A DNA stretch of 64,000 nucleotides from Anastatus disparis (taxonomy: Eukaryota; Arthropoda; Insecta; Hymenoptera; Eupelmidae). This document shows, in pieces, positions 40,856 to 52,662 of this stretch. Below the pieces are notes generated by a model. It worked only from the letters and a program-made list of their open reading frames with translations. It was not told the DNA's origin and made no database searches. The first letter of the stretch is position 1; each line of letters opens with the position of its first letter. The stretch lies in assembly GCA_017163975.1 (NCBI GenBank), contig JAFFSR010000082.1, positions 1,167,001 through 1,231,000 on the forward strand. Direction: 5' to 3'. Both the position numbers and the translations under genes were made by a program.

Positions 40856-43701
40856 ACAAGTTCTATGGATTTGATGTTATAACTAAGAGTATTATTTTAT
40901 TATAATTTCATAAAATGGAATAAAATAATATATGAACGAAAATTATTTTAAATAAATTTCAAAGATATATTGGTACATCTTTAAAAGTTTAAACTTTAAA
41001 TATCACTTTTTTAAAACAATTTTTAAACAGTGACAATTCTATTACATTAAAAAATACACAACTGTTTGCGAATAAGTTATTCTTTTTTGAAACTATTAAA
41101 CAAAACTCATTTTTTTAAAAGCTATATTGCACGGTACCTTGAAAATTTCATTAATAATATCAAATGTTTTCTAAAAATGATATGAATGGTTTTTGCATAA
41201 ATGGTATGGAAACGGCAAATTTTCGAAGGTTCTTTCATTAAATATATTTTAAACTAAGCAAATGATTTTTAAGAAAACAAAAACAAAAAATTTAAGAGTA
41301 GGTCGAGTATATTCGTCTTTTTCCAATCAAAAAATTTTTTTTTTTACAATAACTAATATAATCAAGAAAACGTTGAAAGACTCAAAATATATTTTATTTC
41401 TTATTTCTCATATTTCATTTATAAACTGAATGTTTAAATTTGAATAAATAAAAATTGTTTAATTATTGTGATTTTAACTGTTAAGACGTGCGCATTTCGC
41501 AGTATCGAAGTCAGTATAACTTAACAGTTACTTTATTTTCTCATTGTATAAAATTGTGTAAAAATTCTTTCTTAATTTCAAACAAATATTTTATTAAAAC
41601 TTTATTTTATGAATGCAATTACATTTATATTCAAAAATTTAGATTAGATTTTTTAATTAAAACCTATGTCTTATAATTATTTATATTATTTGTTTAAACA
41701 ACATAAATATTTAGTACTGTACAACAACATATATTTTTAATTAAATGCTTTATATATTTAGTTTAGCAAAACATACGGTCGAATGACCAGTTACTGTTCC
41801 TTTAAGGTTCAGGCAGATACATTTCCTTCAATAAAACTAATCTCAAGGTGTCTCAAGGTCTCAAATCTCAACCTCTCTTGTGGTTTAAATTATATTTAAT
41901 GAAAGAACCTTCGAAAATTTGCTTTTTTCCATACCATTTATGCAAAAACCATTCATATCATTTTTAGAAAATATTTGATACTATTAATGAAATTTTCAAG
42001 GTACCGTGCAATATAGCTTTTTGAAAAATAAATTTTGTTTAATAGTTTCAAAAAAGAATAATTTATTCGCAAACATTTCAAAGATATACCAATATATCTT
42101 TGAAATTTATTTAAAATAATTTTCGTTCATATATTATTTTATTTCATTTTATGAAATTATAATAAAATAATCCTCTTAGTTATAACATCAAATCCATAGA
42201 ACTTGTAGATATATATATATATACCTACGAAAAATTTCACATCAATTTGCACAGCTAAATAATAAAAATCAATGAGTCTGGGAATATGTTCCATTTGGTT
42301 TCCAAAATATAAATAAGAAATTTTGTGGTTAAAAATTCAAAGTAATGGAATATTTTTATTTACTCAAATTTTTTGGTTAAATTAATGTTTTAATAAATTT
42401 TCTATTAAAAAGTATCAAACTATTGTAAAAATATAATAGAACTATTTTTGTTGAAAATAACGTGTACAATATGATTGAATTTTTTTAAATGACAATATTT
42501 AGACTTTTTAACTTACCTGTTAGGTGAAAAATCACTATTGAATATACACAAAAACTGCCTAAGTTGATTTGATATTTAATGACTTGACTTAATATTTTTT
42601 TATAAAGAACGAATAAATTTCAGCGATAACGAAGAAAATTTCTAAAAACACCTGGATTTGCGGAAAAGTATTTAAAACAGTCATTTTTAATCAATCATAA
42701 GATTTTCTTTCTTCAAACGCACTTTGTTTTGAAGAAAGTGTACAAATACATTTTTATCAGATATCATCCATAAATATGTAGTGACGATATTAACAATAAA
42801 TCTTAGTTCTACCAGGCTTTGAGTATTTTTTACTTGGAAATATTTATCAATTATTTATTATGTACCTAAATTAATTAAGAATTTAAAATAGCATAAAAGT
42901 CATCTGTAAATATTTTCCCTTTTACGGCAAGTGAATACAACTTGCGTATGAAATTTTGAACAATATAATTAAGGTAATCTAATGTTTAGTAATAACTTCA
43001 TAAATGTTATTATCCATAATCACATAAATTGTTAGTCAAAAAAATTTATTTTCTTTCTCAATTTTTTATTTTTTTTATTTTTAGATTTGTTAATAGATTT
43101 ATTAGTATAGTTTTTTAATTATTCAACTTTAAATATGTCCTAATAAATCTAAAAATAAAAAAAAAAAAATAATCAAAGATATTAAAGCATTAATAACTGT
43201 ATTTATAAATTATAAATTTTTAAAAATAGTTCAAAATTATGAATTTACATAATTACATGAACATTAAAAAAAAAATATAAAAGGAAGTAAACATTTTTTC
43301 AATGTTATTTATTAATCAAGCAAGTGTATTCAAATCGTTGTCGCAATGCTTGAGATCGTCATTCAAAGCGAGCGACCACACAATAAATCGCTGTGTTCGG
43401 ATTCAGCTTTCTGTGCCTAAACTACGGAGAGCCGTAGCGAGCGACAAAGCAGTTTAGTTGCTGGGCTTGGATTCAGCTTTCTGTGCCGTAGACTACGGAG
43501 AGCCGTAGCGAGCCACAACGCAGCTCAGTTGCAGCGCTCTGCTCCGATCAATGTAATCTTTTATACAGAAAGTTGGAATGATTGGCTGCGATATTGTTAC
43601 GCACTCTTATATTGCGATTTTCCGTTATTAATAGCTGCGAATGTTGTCTGAATCATTTACAACAATCGACTCCGCAACGTGTGCAATCGGCTTTTTCAAT
43701 G
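39332..43701. mobile_element. 4,370-bp giant palindromic transposon
   Basis: Left arm 39332-41264 and right arm 41883-43701 are inverted copies over about 1.8-1.9 kb, with a spacer of about 620 bases. Ends are CACTGAAAAAAAAGCCGATT and AATCGGCTTTTTCAATG, flanked by TA at 39330-39331 and 43702-43703. Each arm has two or three direct copies of TACGGCTCTCCGTAG with CACAGAAAGCTGAATCC. The right arm lacks about 100 bases near the position of 41000 and has a shorter AT run than the left (40809-40853). No transposase is visible. A transcript would be a long double-stranded RNA. Confidence 0.85.
41292..41375. mobile_element. Half of a TTAA foldback MITE in the palindrome spacer
   Basis: TTAAGAGTAGGTCGAGTATA then TTCGTCTTTTTCCAATC matches the left end of the 10026 and 15283 MITEs. 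No right end is present, so it is truncated. Confidence 0.6.
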
Positions 43702-43785
43702 TAAAGGAATAGTAAACCAATATAAATAAAATTCATATAATTTTGCCGAACACAAGCGAAACTAGATAATTTACGTTAGAGTTAA

Positions 43786-44239
43786 GAGGAGGCCGTATAG
43801 CTCTGTCCTTGTCTAATCTAAATTTTCGTTATTATTAATGAATTAAATATTGCTATACAAAAGTAAGGGTACCTGGTACCGACCGAGTAACAATTGAGTT
43901 GTTTGTTATTTACTCAAGTATTAATCGGTGTATCTTCAAAATAAAGGTTGATCGCAATAGATATTATTATTATGAATATCTATGCACAAGAAAAAAAAAA
44001 TCTACCGATTTGTTTTTGAGAAAAGTAAGGAACGCCGAAGTAAAAGATTATGTTTATAATATTTTCGCGTTCCTTACTTTTCTCAAAAACAAAGCGATAG
44101 ATTTTTTTTTTTCTTGTGCATAAATATTTGTAATAATAATATCTATTGCGCTTAACCTTCAATTTGCAGATACACCGATTAATACTTGAGTAAATAACAA
44201 AAATGCCAATTAGACAAGGACAGCGAATCCGGGCTGCTC
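43786..44239. mobile_element. TTAA foldback MITE, GAGGAGGCC family
   Basis: TTAA flanks at 43782-43785 and 44240-44243. Ends GAGGAGGCCGTATAGCTCTG and AGCGAATCCGGGCTGCTC. Inner arms pair through GTTATTTACTCAAGTATTAATCGG and the tip AAAGTAAGGAACGC/GCGTTCCTTACTTT. The left 110 bases resemble the 44369 element instead of the right arm, so the left end may be a recombinant. Confidence 0.75.
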
Positions 44240-44368
44240 TTAAGCTGAATATATTTATCAAAATAAAGAGAATGAACCTAGTTAACCGAACACAAGCAAT
44301 ATTAGGTCATTCATATTTATGACAATTGAAGAGAATCAATTCAACATGCAGAACACAATCAATGTTAA

Positions 44369-44692
44369 GAGGCGGCCGTATAGCACTGTCCTTGTTTAAT
44401 TTAAATATTCGTTATTATTATTAAATTATAAATTGTTATACAAAAATAAGGGCATAGCCCAATAGATTTCAGTACAAGCAAACGACCCTATTCTATGAAA
44501 AAATGTAAAATTTTCATTAGTTTCAGACCTCACTCGAAAACTAGTGAAAATGTCATATTATTCTATAAAATAGGATCGTTCGCTCGTCCTGAAATCTATT
44601 AGGCTATGCCCTTACTTTTGTATAACAATATTTAATTTATTAATAATAACGAAAATTTAGATTAGACAAGGACAGAGCTATACGGCCTTCTC
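44369..44692. mobile_element. 324-bp TTAA foldback MITE
   Basis: Ends GAGGCGGCCGTATAGCACTG and AGAGCTATACGGCCTTCTC; left TTAA at 44365-44368, right TTGA at 44693-44696 (one change). Inner arms pair: AATAGATTTCAGTACAAGC with CGTCCTGAAATCTATT and CCTATTCTATG with TATAAAATAGG. Confidence 0.75.
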
Positions 44693-44696
44693 TTGA

Positions 44697-46040
44697 ATGA
44701 CTTAAATTTTTTAGTTATTTATGTATATTTTTTATATTTATAATTATGCATATGTGTTATTATTCCCATACACAATATACTGAACACAAGTATTACTATG
44801 TATGTAAAAGCAGCAACTATGATGGATCAATATTATTTTAAAACCATGGATATTTTTGAAATTATTTATATATTTACTATTGTACGTTCAAGCTTGATTA
44901 AATAAAATTTTTAAATATAGAATAATTATTATTTAATACTTAATTTGTATTCAATTTCTGTCATAGTTTTAATACAATGATGTCTTGGATACCTGTCACA
45001 TACATCTCCTCATGAGAATGCTTCCTTACAAAATCATTTACCGTCTGTTGAGTTTTGAGAAACAGCAATAAGCTTCTCTTCTCTGTACGATGATAATTTT
45101 AAATTAATATTAAGTACTGTCACGGCTCATATCAATTTTGCATAGAATCATTAAATTAAATATAAATGTTTTATAAATAATTGGACATTATTTAAGACAT
45201 AGAATGATTTTCTGTAATAATAAATCTAAATTACGTTAAAAGAATAAGTAGGACTTCATAGTTACCTACTGAGGCCGATAACGAAGATAAGTCAAAATGT
45301 ATATATATATATATAGATATAGTAAAATGAATATAGAAATGGAATGTTCTATTACTGTTAATGAAAAAGTATTATCAATATTTGATTATTAATAATAAAA
45401 TATATTAGCCATAATTTTTTTAAATAATTGTTTATACATAAATAGAACATTCAATTTCTATGATATGTATAAAAATGATTATTCTAAAGTTTAAAGATAG
45501 AAATTAAAATATAAAAAATTAGCTTTTCTAGCTGATGAATAATAAAATAGATTATTAAAAATAGTTTTTTGAAATGTAAAGGAAATAGAATGTTTCTTTT
45601 GCAAATATATTTATCTTAATTAAAGGTTTCTTTGGCAAATATATAAAATGAATTTTATCGAACAATCTATTTCCTAATGTATAATTCTTTAGTGAGAAAT
45701 AGAACTTCATAGAAGGTTTATGAAATAATATAAAAGAGCGTGAATTGATCCAAGCTCTCTCATTCTCTCTTAGATGTTCGATCATGTAACATCTAAGATG
45801 TATTCTATCGGATTTTTGATCCGACTCTCTACGCGGCAAAATGTAGAGACTAGCTTACTATAAGATTCTCATTTCATTTAATTATTTATTTAAATAAATT
45901 ATTGTATCTTTGTAATTTATTTAAAAATGGATTGTTTATATTAAATAAATTTAATAATTTAAAATTAATAAAAATGATTCTAAATTCATTAAATTAAATC
46001 TGTTTTACACTAATTTCAGATAATAAAGGTAATAATGCAT
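44697..46040. other. AT-rich gap, nothing recognised
   Basis: Only a short AT run (45298-45316) and a 94-codon minus-strand ORF (45555-45839) without motif are seen. The hairpin ACATCTAAGATGT near 45788 is short. No gene is supported. Confidence 0.35.
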
Positions 46041-46273
46041 CTTATCTTTAAAGTGCACATTATCGCACGTTCAATGGTAAAGCATCCAGCGAACGTCGTC
46101 AATTATTGTCTTTTTATAAATTGCATTTATGATAAGGATATGATATCGCACTTCCAATAGTAAAGCATCTGGAGGAAGTCGTCGATTGTATATCCTTGCA
46201 TAAGTATTAAAATACCAATTATCGCATCTCTGACAGTAAAGCATCTAGAGGAGATTGTCGATTCTGGTGTTTT
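46041..46273. repeat. Three tandem hairpins with covarying stems and a fixed loop
   Basis: Units at 46041-46136, 46134-46197 and 46209-46273. Each has ATCGC, an inner stem, a loop with GTAAAGCATC, the stem partner, and CGTC(G/A)AT or TGTCGAT. The inner stems differ but stay paired: ACGTTC/GAACGT, ACTTCC/GGAAGT, ATCTC/GAGAT. Outer stems also differ and stay paired: AAGGATAT/ATATCCTT in unit 2, AAAATACCA/TGGTGTTTT in unit 3, CTTATC/GATAAG in unit 1. This pattern shows selection for, or copying that keeps, structure. No known RNA family comes to mind. Confidence 0.7.
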
Positions 46274-46379
46274 AATCCGTCTTGCTGTATGGATTATGTG
46301 ACTAATGCATGTTAAGAACTTATTAATGTAACTTTAATCCATATTTTGGTAATTTATTATTAAAATTACCTGGCGACCG

Positions 46380-46920
46380 TGTATCCAGCAAAACGTGCCC
46401 GTTACAGTCCGTTGCCGGTGGGCCAATCACAGCGCTTCGTTTTCGACAAATTATTAACTAAAAATCGGTGCGTAACAATTTCATTGGCTGTTAATTATTG
46501 CCGTTCCACGTTCTTTTATTATTAACTATTTTAACAAATAATTTAATAAATAATTTCATCTCACTCACTCGTATTAATTATTCTTAATCTACTTTAACTA
46601 AATTAATAAGTTATGACGCATAAAACACTATTTCTTTCGAGAGAGGCACCGGCGCTTAGTCTTTCTTTCGCTCTCTCTTTTTCTCGCTCGCACGCATGGA
46701 TTTGTTCTCTCGCTCGCTCTCACTTGAATACCAATACGCAACTCTACACTTGTTTTATGCCTATACATAATTAAAAATCTTTCGATTCGATTTATAAATT
46801 ATAAAAAAGCCCTTATAGTTCGCTTTATTCTTTTTCTCTTCATCTTCTTTCTTTCTTTTTTTTCTTTCTTCCTTTGGCACAAACAAACACTCTCGTTATT
46901 TTCGTTCTTTTACTACGATG
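46380..46920. other. Unidentified sequence with CT-rich tracts
   Basis: Contains GC-richer DNA (46370-46445) and TCTTTCTTTCGCTCTCTC tracts similar in style to 26620-26660. No ORF. Confidence 0.3.
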
Positions 46921-46922
46921 TA

Positions 46923-47353
46923 CACTTGGCGGAAAGAATATTTTTCCGAATGTGTACCTCAAATGGCAGCGCTGCATATTTTACCACAGACATAAGAAAA
47001 CTTCGAATTATGCATTTAGTTTCGCATCATGATTATTTTGTTTTTTCTTATAGGTTATTCGTACAAAATTCAAATGATAACAACAATTTAATTGCTTATA
47101 TAATTTAAATTCACAATATTAGATTCTATATAATTATTGAACTAAGAAATAAAAATTTTATTTAATAAAATTAGAATTCAGATCATGAAAAAAGAAAGCA
47201 ATATTGTTTGTTTACTAAAATTATGTAATTAAGTAATAAGTAACAATAATGTGAAATTTGCTCTATAATTTGGAATTATCTTATGCCTGTGGTAAAATAT
47301 ACGATGTTGCCATTTAAGGTTAACATTCGGAAAAATATCCTTTTCGCCAAGTG
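46923..47353. mobile_element. 431-bp TA MITE, CACTTGGCGGAAA family, copy B
   Basis: Ends CACTTGGCGGAAAGAATA and TATCCTTTTCGCCAAGTG, flanked by TA at 46921-46922 and 47354-47355. The inverted arms and length match 30209-30641. Confidence 0.9.
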
Positions 47354-47355
47354 TA

Positions 47356-48756
47356 CGAGCGGAAAAATCGCCCAATTCAAACTTTGTAACTATGGTTCCA
47401 ACCCATAAAAAATAAAATTTATACAATAATTTTAATAAAATAAGATTACACAAATATTATACCTTGTTAAGTAGTATCTAGAGAAAAAAGATTTATTTAT
47501 AGTCTTATTTATATTTTATTTTCTTAATAAAATAGCGATTCCGAACGGCGTCGCAAGACTTACACGAATAAATACAGTAATTATTAAAAACCCTTTACTA
47601 ATGCTTTAATTTTGAAAAGTCTTAAAAATTCCTTTTTTCAGAAGTTTGCTTACGAGGATAATACTAAATTAAAATAAAAGGGTTGATGCTTAAATTTTTC
47701 ATCTGAGTTTAATCATTTGAGAAATAGTAAAATCTTAAAAAATATTTTGTTATATAATGTTTTGTTTGTAGTATATAAGGTTATCTTTTAATTTTAGATA
47801 CTTAATATTGAACAATTACATATTCTTATGTGTTAATATTTCCTTATTCAAGACGTTTATTTACTGAGCAAGCATGAGTATCACAAAAATAAGCATTTTA
47901 AGTAATTTTTCACCATTCCTTCTAAATAAATTTCTAGTATAATTAAGAAAAAATCAACTGAACATAATATAAAAATATAATGGTCTTAAACTAACTATAA
48001 TATAAGCAAATCAAAATAGTTTTGATACTAAAGTTGAACTTTAAAAAATAATTTTGATATGTTAAAGGTACTACATTCTTATAGTAAGCGGAAATAAAAA
48101 TCGGATTTATTTTGTGAAATACGAGTATAATAATCCTACAATTTTACAAGCATTCAAAGTATCAGGACATTTGTACACTGCTGATTTTTGGACCAATATA
48201 ACAATAAGGTTAGAAAATAAATTTTTTTACATTATAATAATAAACATATGTGATTTCTCTTTAAAAACTTTGATTTCAAGGTGGATTGATAATGCACTCT
48301 CAATATTTAGTAATAAATCGATTATATTCAATTATAAACACGCAAGTCCACTTTTATTCTATTTTTTCACAATGGTCGCAGGTATTAACGGATGGGCAAC
48401 TTGGACAGCTAATTGTATCCCAACAGGTAATTTTCAATCCTTTTGCTGTATAAATCATAACAATCTAGTATATTTTATTTTAATTCATCCCAGTCTACGT
48501 GGTCAAACTTAGATTTTCTATAATAAATGTTGTTATGAATTGTAAGAACCTAATTTCATTCAAAAGTTACATTGAAAATAAAGTAAGAAGTATGACATTC
48601 GTAAAAATTTAGTTACTTGGCATCTAGCAAAGAGAGTAGAATTTAACCCTGTTAAAAAAATTTAACGAAAATTCATTGAATTTTAAAGCAATTCAAATTC
48701 AATTCTTATTGTTTACGTATGTAAATGGCTGATTTAATTTCAAAGCGAATAGCTAT
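47356..48756. other. AT-rich gap with one doubtful ORF
   Basis: A 132-codon frame at 48114-48512 starts with GTG and contains AGINGWATWTANCIPTGNFQ, but the rest is T/A-biased and no family fits. I do not call it. Nothing else is supported. Confidence 0.3.
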
Positions 48757-48830
48757 TACCCGTTCAAAAAAATATCTATAAATATAGCTAAAAATATAGG
48801 TAAAGAAAATACAGCTATGTTGACGTGTAT

Positions 48831-50271
48831 TGCTACGGTCAAACTAATTCGTACCGGAACCAAAATGTTAAGTCCTGGCTTTACACCAGGACAGAATTAA
48901 TAATAAATTATGTTGTTGTTACGAGAAAAATATGTTTTATTATAATATTAAATAAAAGAATAAAGTTTGATTTTAAAACGTTTAGTTTAAAAGTTAAGTC
49001 TAGCGGTTGAAAAGCTCTACCAATTTTAATTGATATGAATCGTTCTCACGATTAAATATACTTGAATTGAAAGAGATATAGATTGAAATATAATTGTAAT
49101 GATCTTACCTTGATTTCGGTGTAGTAGATACAGGACGCGTACAGCCAGACGATAAATTAACATACTTCGTTAATATTTAAGGAGGCATGAGCGGGTCACG
49201 CCTAAAAATATAGGATTATCTAAAACTAATACAAATGAAAGTAGAAACTCAGAGCTTTACAATGATATAAAGAACAAATGGGGTCAACCATCAAATAAAT
49301 GAGTAAAATTAAATTAAAAATTCGTAACTTAAACATGTAACCTTATGGAATTAAATGCAAAATTATTCATTATTTTCAAATAAAAATATAGACACATATA
49401 AAATGGTGATCAATCATCAGCTTTTTTTGTTAAGATTAAAATGAGCTATCTTTTAAATTGGATTAACCACTGAAAAAAAGATTTATTTATGATTGAATAG
49501 AAAAAATTTCATGTGTTTTTGTGTTCTGTCAACATTTCACGGTTAGGATTGGATCGAATGCGAGAAGAACACATGGATAACATATGGAATCATACAGAAC
49601 ATACAGTTTTTAAAAACGTTAACCAAACAATGTTGACAGATCTAGGGTTAGAAATAAAATAAGTCGCATTCTAGATTATCTACGATCTTAGCCCGCTCAT
49701 GCCTCCTTAATTAAATAGATATTTATTTCTCACTTTGAACAGTATTTATGATCAGTTGAATATAATTATTTTGTATATTTCATAGTACTATTTAATTGTA
49801 TAGCGCGATTTATTTAATGTGCTCAAAATTTCCATATAATAATGTCTTTACAAGTGCTTTTTTTGAAGTGCTCGTAGAATTCCTTTGATAAAATGCTTTG
49901 AAAAAGTGCCTGCTTTAAAGTGCGCCCCTTATCTTGATTCGATCTGTCTTTTTATATTGATGATTCCTGCTTTTGTTTAAGAATAATTGTTTTGTGATTT
50001 GAATTTTGAATTGATGTCAATCGATGGAGCAATGCTAATTATGCATTTGGCCTTTTATTGAATGATATGGTTAACGTGGTAAATCTGGTTCATGTAGTCT
50101 TCGTAATTGTTCTTATTTTGTTGATTCCGTGAATCGCATTCCACTTTATTTGGTTTCTTAACAAATGAAATAATTTCACAATATGCTTTTTAAGGTAAAT
50201 TAGCTGATTGATCAATAATTGCATATTTTTGGAATAATAAATTTCGAAATAAAAGATACGTCGGGACGTAA
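48831..50271 (-). mobile_element. Solo LTR (1,441 bp with a nested MITE)
   Basis: Minus-strand sense TGTTACGTCCCGACGTATC...GACCGTAGCA, flanked by GTAT at 48827-48830 and 50272-50275. A fragment of the same LTR occurs at 8060-8290 and a longer one at 59170-59985. The 526-bp MITE inside accounts for part of the length, so the LTR itself is about 910 bp. It is unrelated to the 1,340-bp LTR above. Confidence 0.75.
49181..49706. mobile_element. 526-bp TTAA MITE inside the solo LTR
   Basis: Perfect ends GGAGGCATGAGCGGG and CCCGCTCATGCCTCC flanked by TTAA at 49177-49180 and 49707-49710. The homologous LTR at 59170-59985 lacks it. Confidence 0.85.
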
Positions 50272-50494
50272 CAGTATTATAGCTATATTCATGTGTTTTT
50301 TTAGCTATATATCTATGAGAAATATAGCTAGATTTTTAGCTATATTTCTAGCTATAATGGGCTGAAATAGGGATTGTACCTATAAAGATAGGTAAAAATA
50401 TAGCTAAAAAACACGTAAATATAGCTATAATACACAATGTAGCTTATTTTCACCTATATTTTTAGCTATATTAATAAAATTTTTTTTTGTAGGG

Positions 50495-50965
50495 TATACA
50501 TTCAGTTCACCAATCCCTTTGCAAATAGAGTATGTTATTCTACTCTGAAAATAAGGAGACACAAATGTTTTTGTTTTGCTATAGCATAAAAATTGAATAA
50601 GATATGCACCGTTAAAAATTTTAATTAAGAACTAAATGGTAATACTGAAATGTTTTGACTGAAATCAGTTTTATCAATTTCGGTGAACTTTTTTGTTTTG
50701 TTTTACTTTTAGTCCTCAGTAGATAGACTACAGGCATCCTAGATCATAGGCATTCTAAATCACTCTGTCTCTCCTGAAAGTGATACAGAATGCGTATGGA
50801 TTTTAGATCGTCTCAATGATCTAGAATCCGAACATGATCTAGAATGTCCATAACGTTTTCTATTTTTCTTTTTTTCTTTTTTTAAGTGGTTGCGTCAGTA
50901 ATCATGGTAGGCTAGAATAAAAAAAAGGTAAGTCGCTATGCTGATGAAAGGTGTAATAACATTCT
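50495..50965. other. Unidentified sequence with a small palindrome cluster
   Basis: Contains CATCCTAGATCATAGGCATTC and GATCTAGAATCC/GATCTAGAATG motifs near 50740-50845. No ORF or element end is clear. Confidence 0.3.
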
Positions 50966-50971
50966 TTTCCT

Positions 50972-51178
50972 AAGGCGACTACGGAAGTTCGGTTCGATTT
51001 CATTTTGTAGTTTACAAATTACTCTTTCAATATGTAAAATTTTTCAGATTTTTTAATTTTCCACCATTTATAATAAACCGTAGAATGGTGGAAAATTAAA
51101 AAATCTGAAAAATTTTACATATTGAAAGAGTAATTTGTAAACTCAAAAATAAAACCTAACCTAAAATCCGAAGTCGCC
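50972..51178. repeat. Foldback hairpin, ~80-bp stem
   Basis: GTTTACAAATTACTCTTTCA...TTTTCCACCAT pairs almost perfectly with ATGGTGGAAAA...TGAAAGAGTAATTTGTAAAC around a 16-base loop. The ends AAGGCGACTACGGA and TCCGAAGTCGCCTT extend it. Flanks CTAA and TTAA suggest a worn TTAA duplication. Confidence 0.75.
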
Positions 51179-51182
51179 TTAA

Positions 51183-51352
51183 GAGGATATCGTAGTTATC
51201 CCCTCCTAATAATATTTTTATTCGAAGTTCATGAGTAAACGGTGCGTCAAATCATATTCTTTCACTACAGAAAGAAAATTAATAAGATTAATCCTGAGTA
51301 AGAAAAACCTCGATTCCTTGATTAGAAAAGGACAGATATATTAGACCTGCTC
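51183..51352. mobile_element. Short TTAA MITE of the GAG-AGGTC family
   Basis: TTAA at 51179-51182 and 51353-51356. The right end GATTAGAAAAGGACAGATAT then TAGACCTGCTC matches the 10026 family; the left end GAGGATATCGTAGTTATCC is diverged. Confidence 0.5.
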
Positions 51353-51479
51353 TTAAAGGATATTTCAATGTCAAAGTATAAAAAAGTTTTTGAAACTGTT
51401 TATAAATCTTGACCTTTAGGTTTCTACGCTCAAATTTTCACTTTTTGCTTTCTCATAAAGAAAGCATTGTATCGATAAG

Positions 51480-52127
51480 AAAAATTATTTTCTATTTTTA
51501 ACCGACTTTAAAAAAGGAGAAGGTTCTCAATTCGATTGAATTTTTTTTTTGTTTGTTACCCTCCTTTTTAATCTAATAGAGGATGTCTCTAGGAAGGTCC
51601 CATACGTGTCTTATGAGTACTGGGCTAATACTCGGCTAGTACGAACAAATTATTTAAAAAAAAACTTTCTCAAAAAAAAAAATTACTATATCCGTGCATA
51701 ACTCTGAAAGGGATTGATTAATTTTTATGAAAACTTTTTTTATATGAGAGACGGTGTGTTAAAAAAATATTTGATAAAGAATTTAAAAAATTTTGAAAGT
51801 GAACAAAAGAGTGATAGATATCTAATAAATAGAACGTTAAAAAATATTAAGAAAATTATCTCTAAAAATATTTTTTATCATATTTTTTTTTAATTTGAGG
51901 CATTTTTTTTAGGCTGGTGTTAAATATTTGATTAGTAGATCTACCCATTTTTGTTCTTTTAGTAAGGAGCTTTACTGAAAAGTAGAAAATGAAAAATTTT
52001 TAACAAAAAAAACCGACTTTAAAAACATTGCACTAAAAAGTAACAAATAATATATTATCCTTAGAAATTATACGCATACTACGCATCCAACATATGTGTG
52101 GCGAAAATATTATAGACTATCTAATTA
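51480..52127. repeat. Second copy of the 9180-10470 foldback element
   Basis: Shares AACCGACTTTAAAAA, ATTGCACTAAAAAGTAACAA, ATACGCATACTACGCATCC and AGACTATCTAATTA with the 9180-10470 element (reverse order there). It lacks the TTAA MITE of that copy and is cut at 52127 by the 7-kb element; TATTTGCAAGAGCA at 59157 continues it. It includes AACCGACTTTAAAAAAGGAG and AGGTTCTCAATTCGA, a motif I know from many insect repeats. Confidence 0.6.
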
Positions 52128-52662
52128 CCCACATAGCACAAAAGCTTCCAAGGAAGCTTTTCGTGAAATGTTCACGTAATATTCCAAAGGAAGCTTCCGT
52201 TAACCTTCCTGAAAGCTTACTGAATCTTTCATTAATATTTCATGTAATCTAAAAGTAAACTAAAAGTTAGCATAAATAAATAAATAATAAAAGCTTACGT
52301 GCAATGTTTCCTTAAATCTTTTTGAAATCTTATAGTAACCTTACAGAAAAGCTTCCATGGATGAATGCGCAAAGGTCACATGGAAGATATTGAGAAAGAT
52401 TACTGTAAGCTTCCTGAAAGATTCATCAGTTAGATAATCGTGGAAGCCTACAGGAAGCTTTCGAAAAAGACTTATGCTTTCTTTAATAGAATATTTCGCT
52501 TACCTTAAATAGAATATTTCATAAACGATAATTGCAAGTTTATTGAAAGATTCATTAGTAAGGTTACGTCGAAAGCTTTCGGGCATCGTACGAGAAAGGT
52601 TAATAAATGCTTTCACGTAATCTTTCATTGAACATTAATGGAACCTTTCATTGAAAATTAAT

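Larger units (their letters stand above)
48759..50494. mobile_element. TATAGCTA-rich TA MITE split by a solo LTR
   Basis: Left end CCCGTTCAAAAAAATAT and right end ATTTTTTTTTGTAGGG are inverted; TA flanks at 48757-48758 and 50495-50496. Both remaining parts (48759-48830 and 50276-50494) are rich in TATAGCTA and TTTTTAGCTATAT. Without the LTR the element is about 290 bp. Confidence 0.7.

Noticed and set aside
46041..46273. CRISPR array or tRNA cluster
   Set aside because: Spacing is irregular, stems vary and the DNA is eukaryotic. The loop resembles a D-loop, but there is no B-box or cloverleaf.
48114..48512. 132-codon ORF
   Set aside because: GTG start, T/A-biased composition outside one short stretch, no recognised motif or neighbour context.
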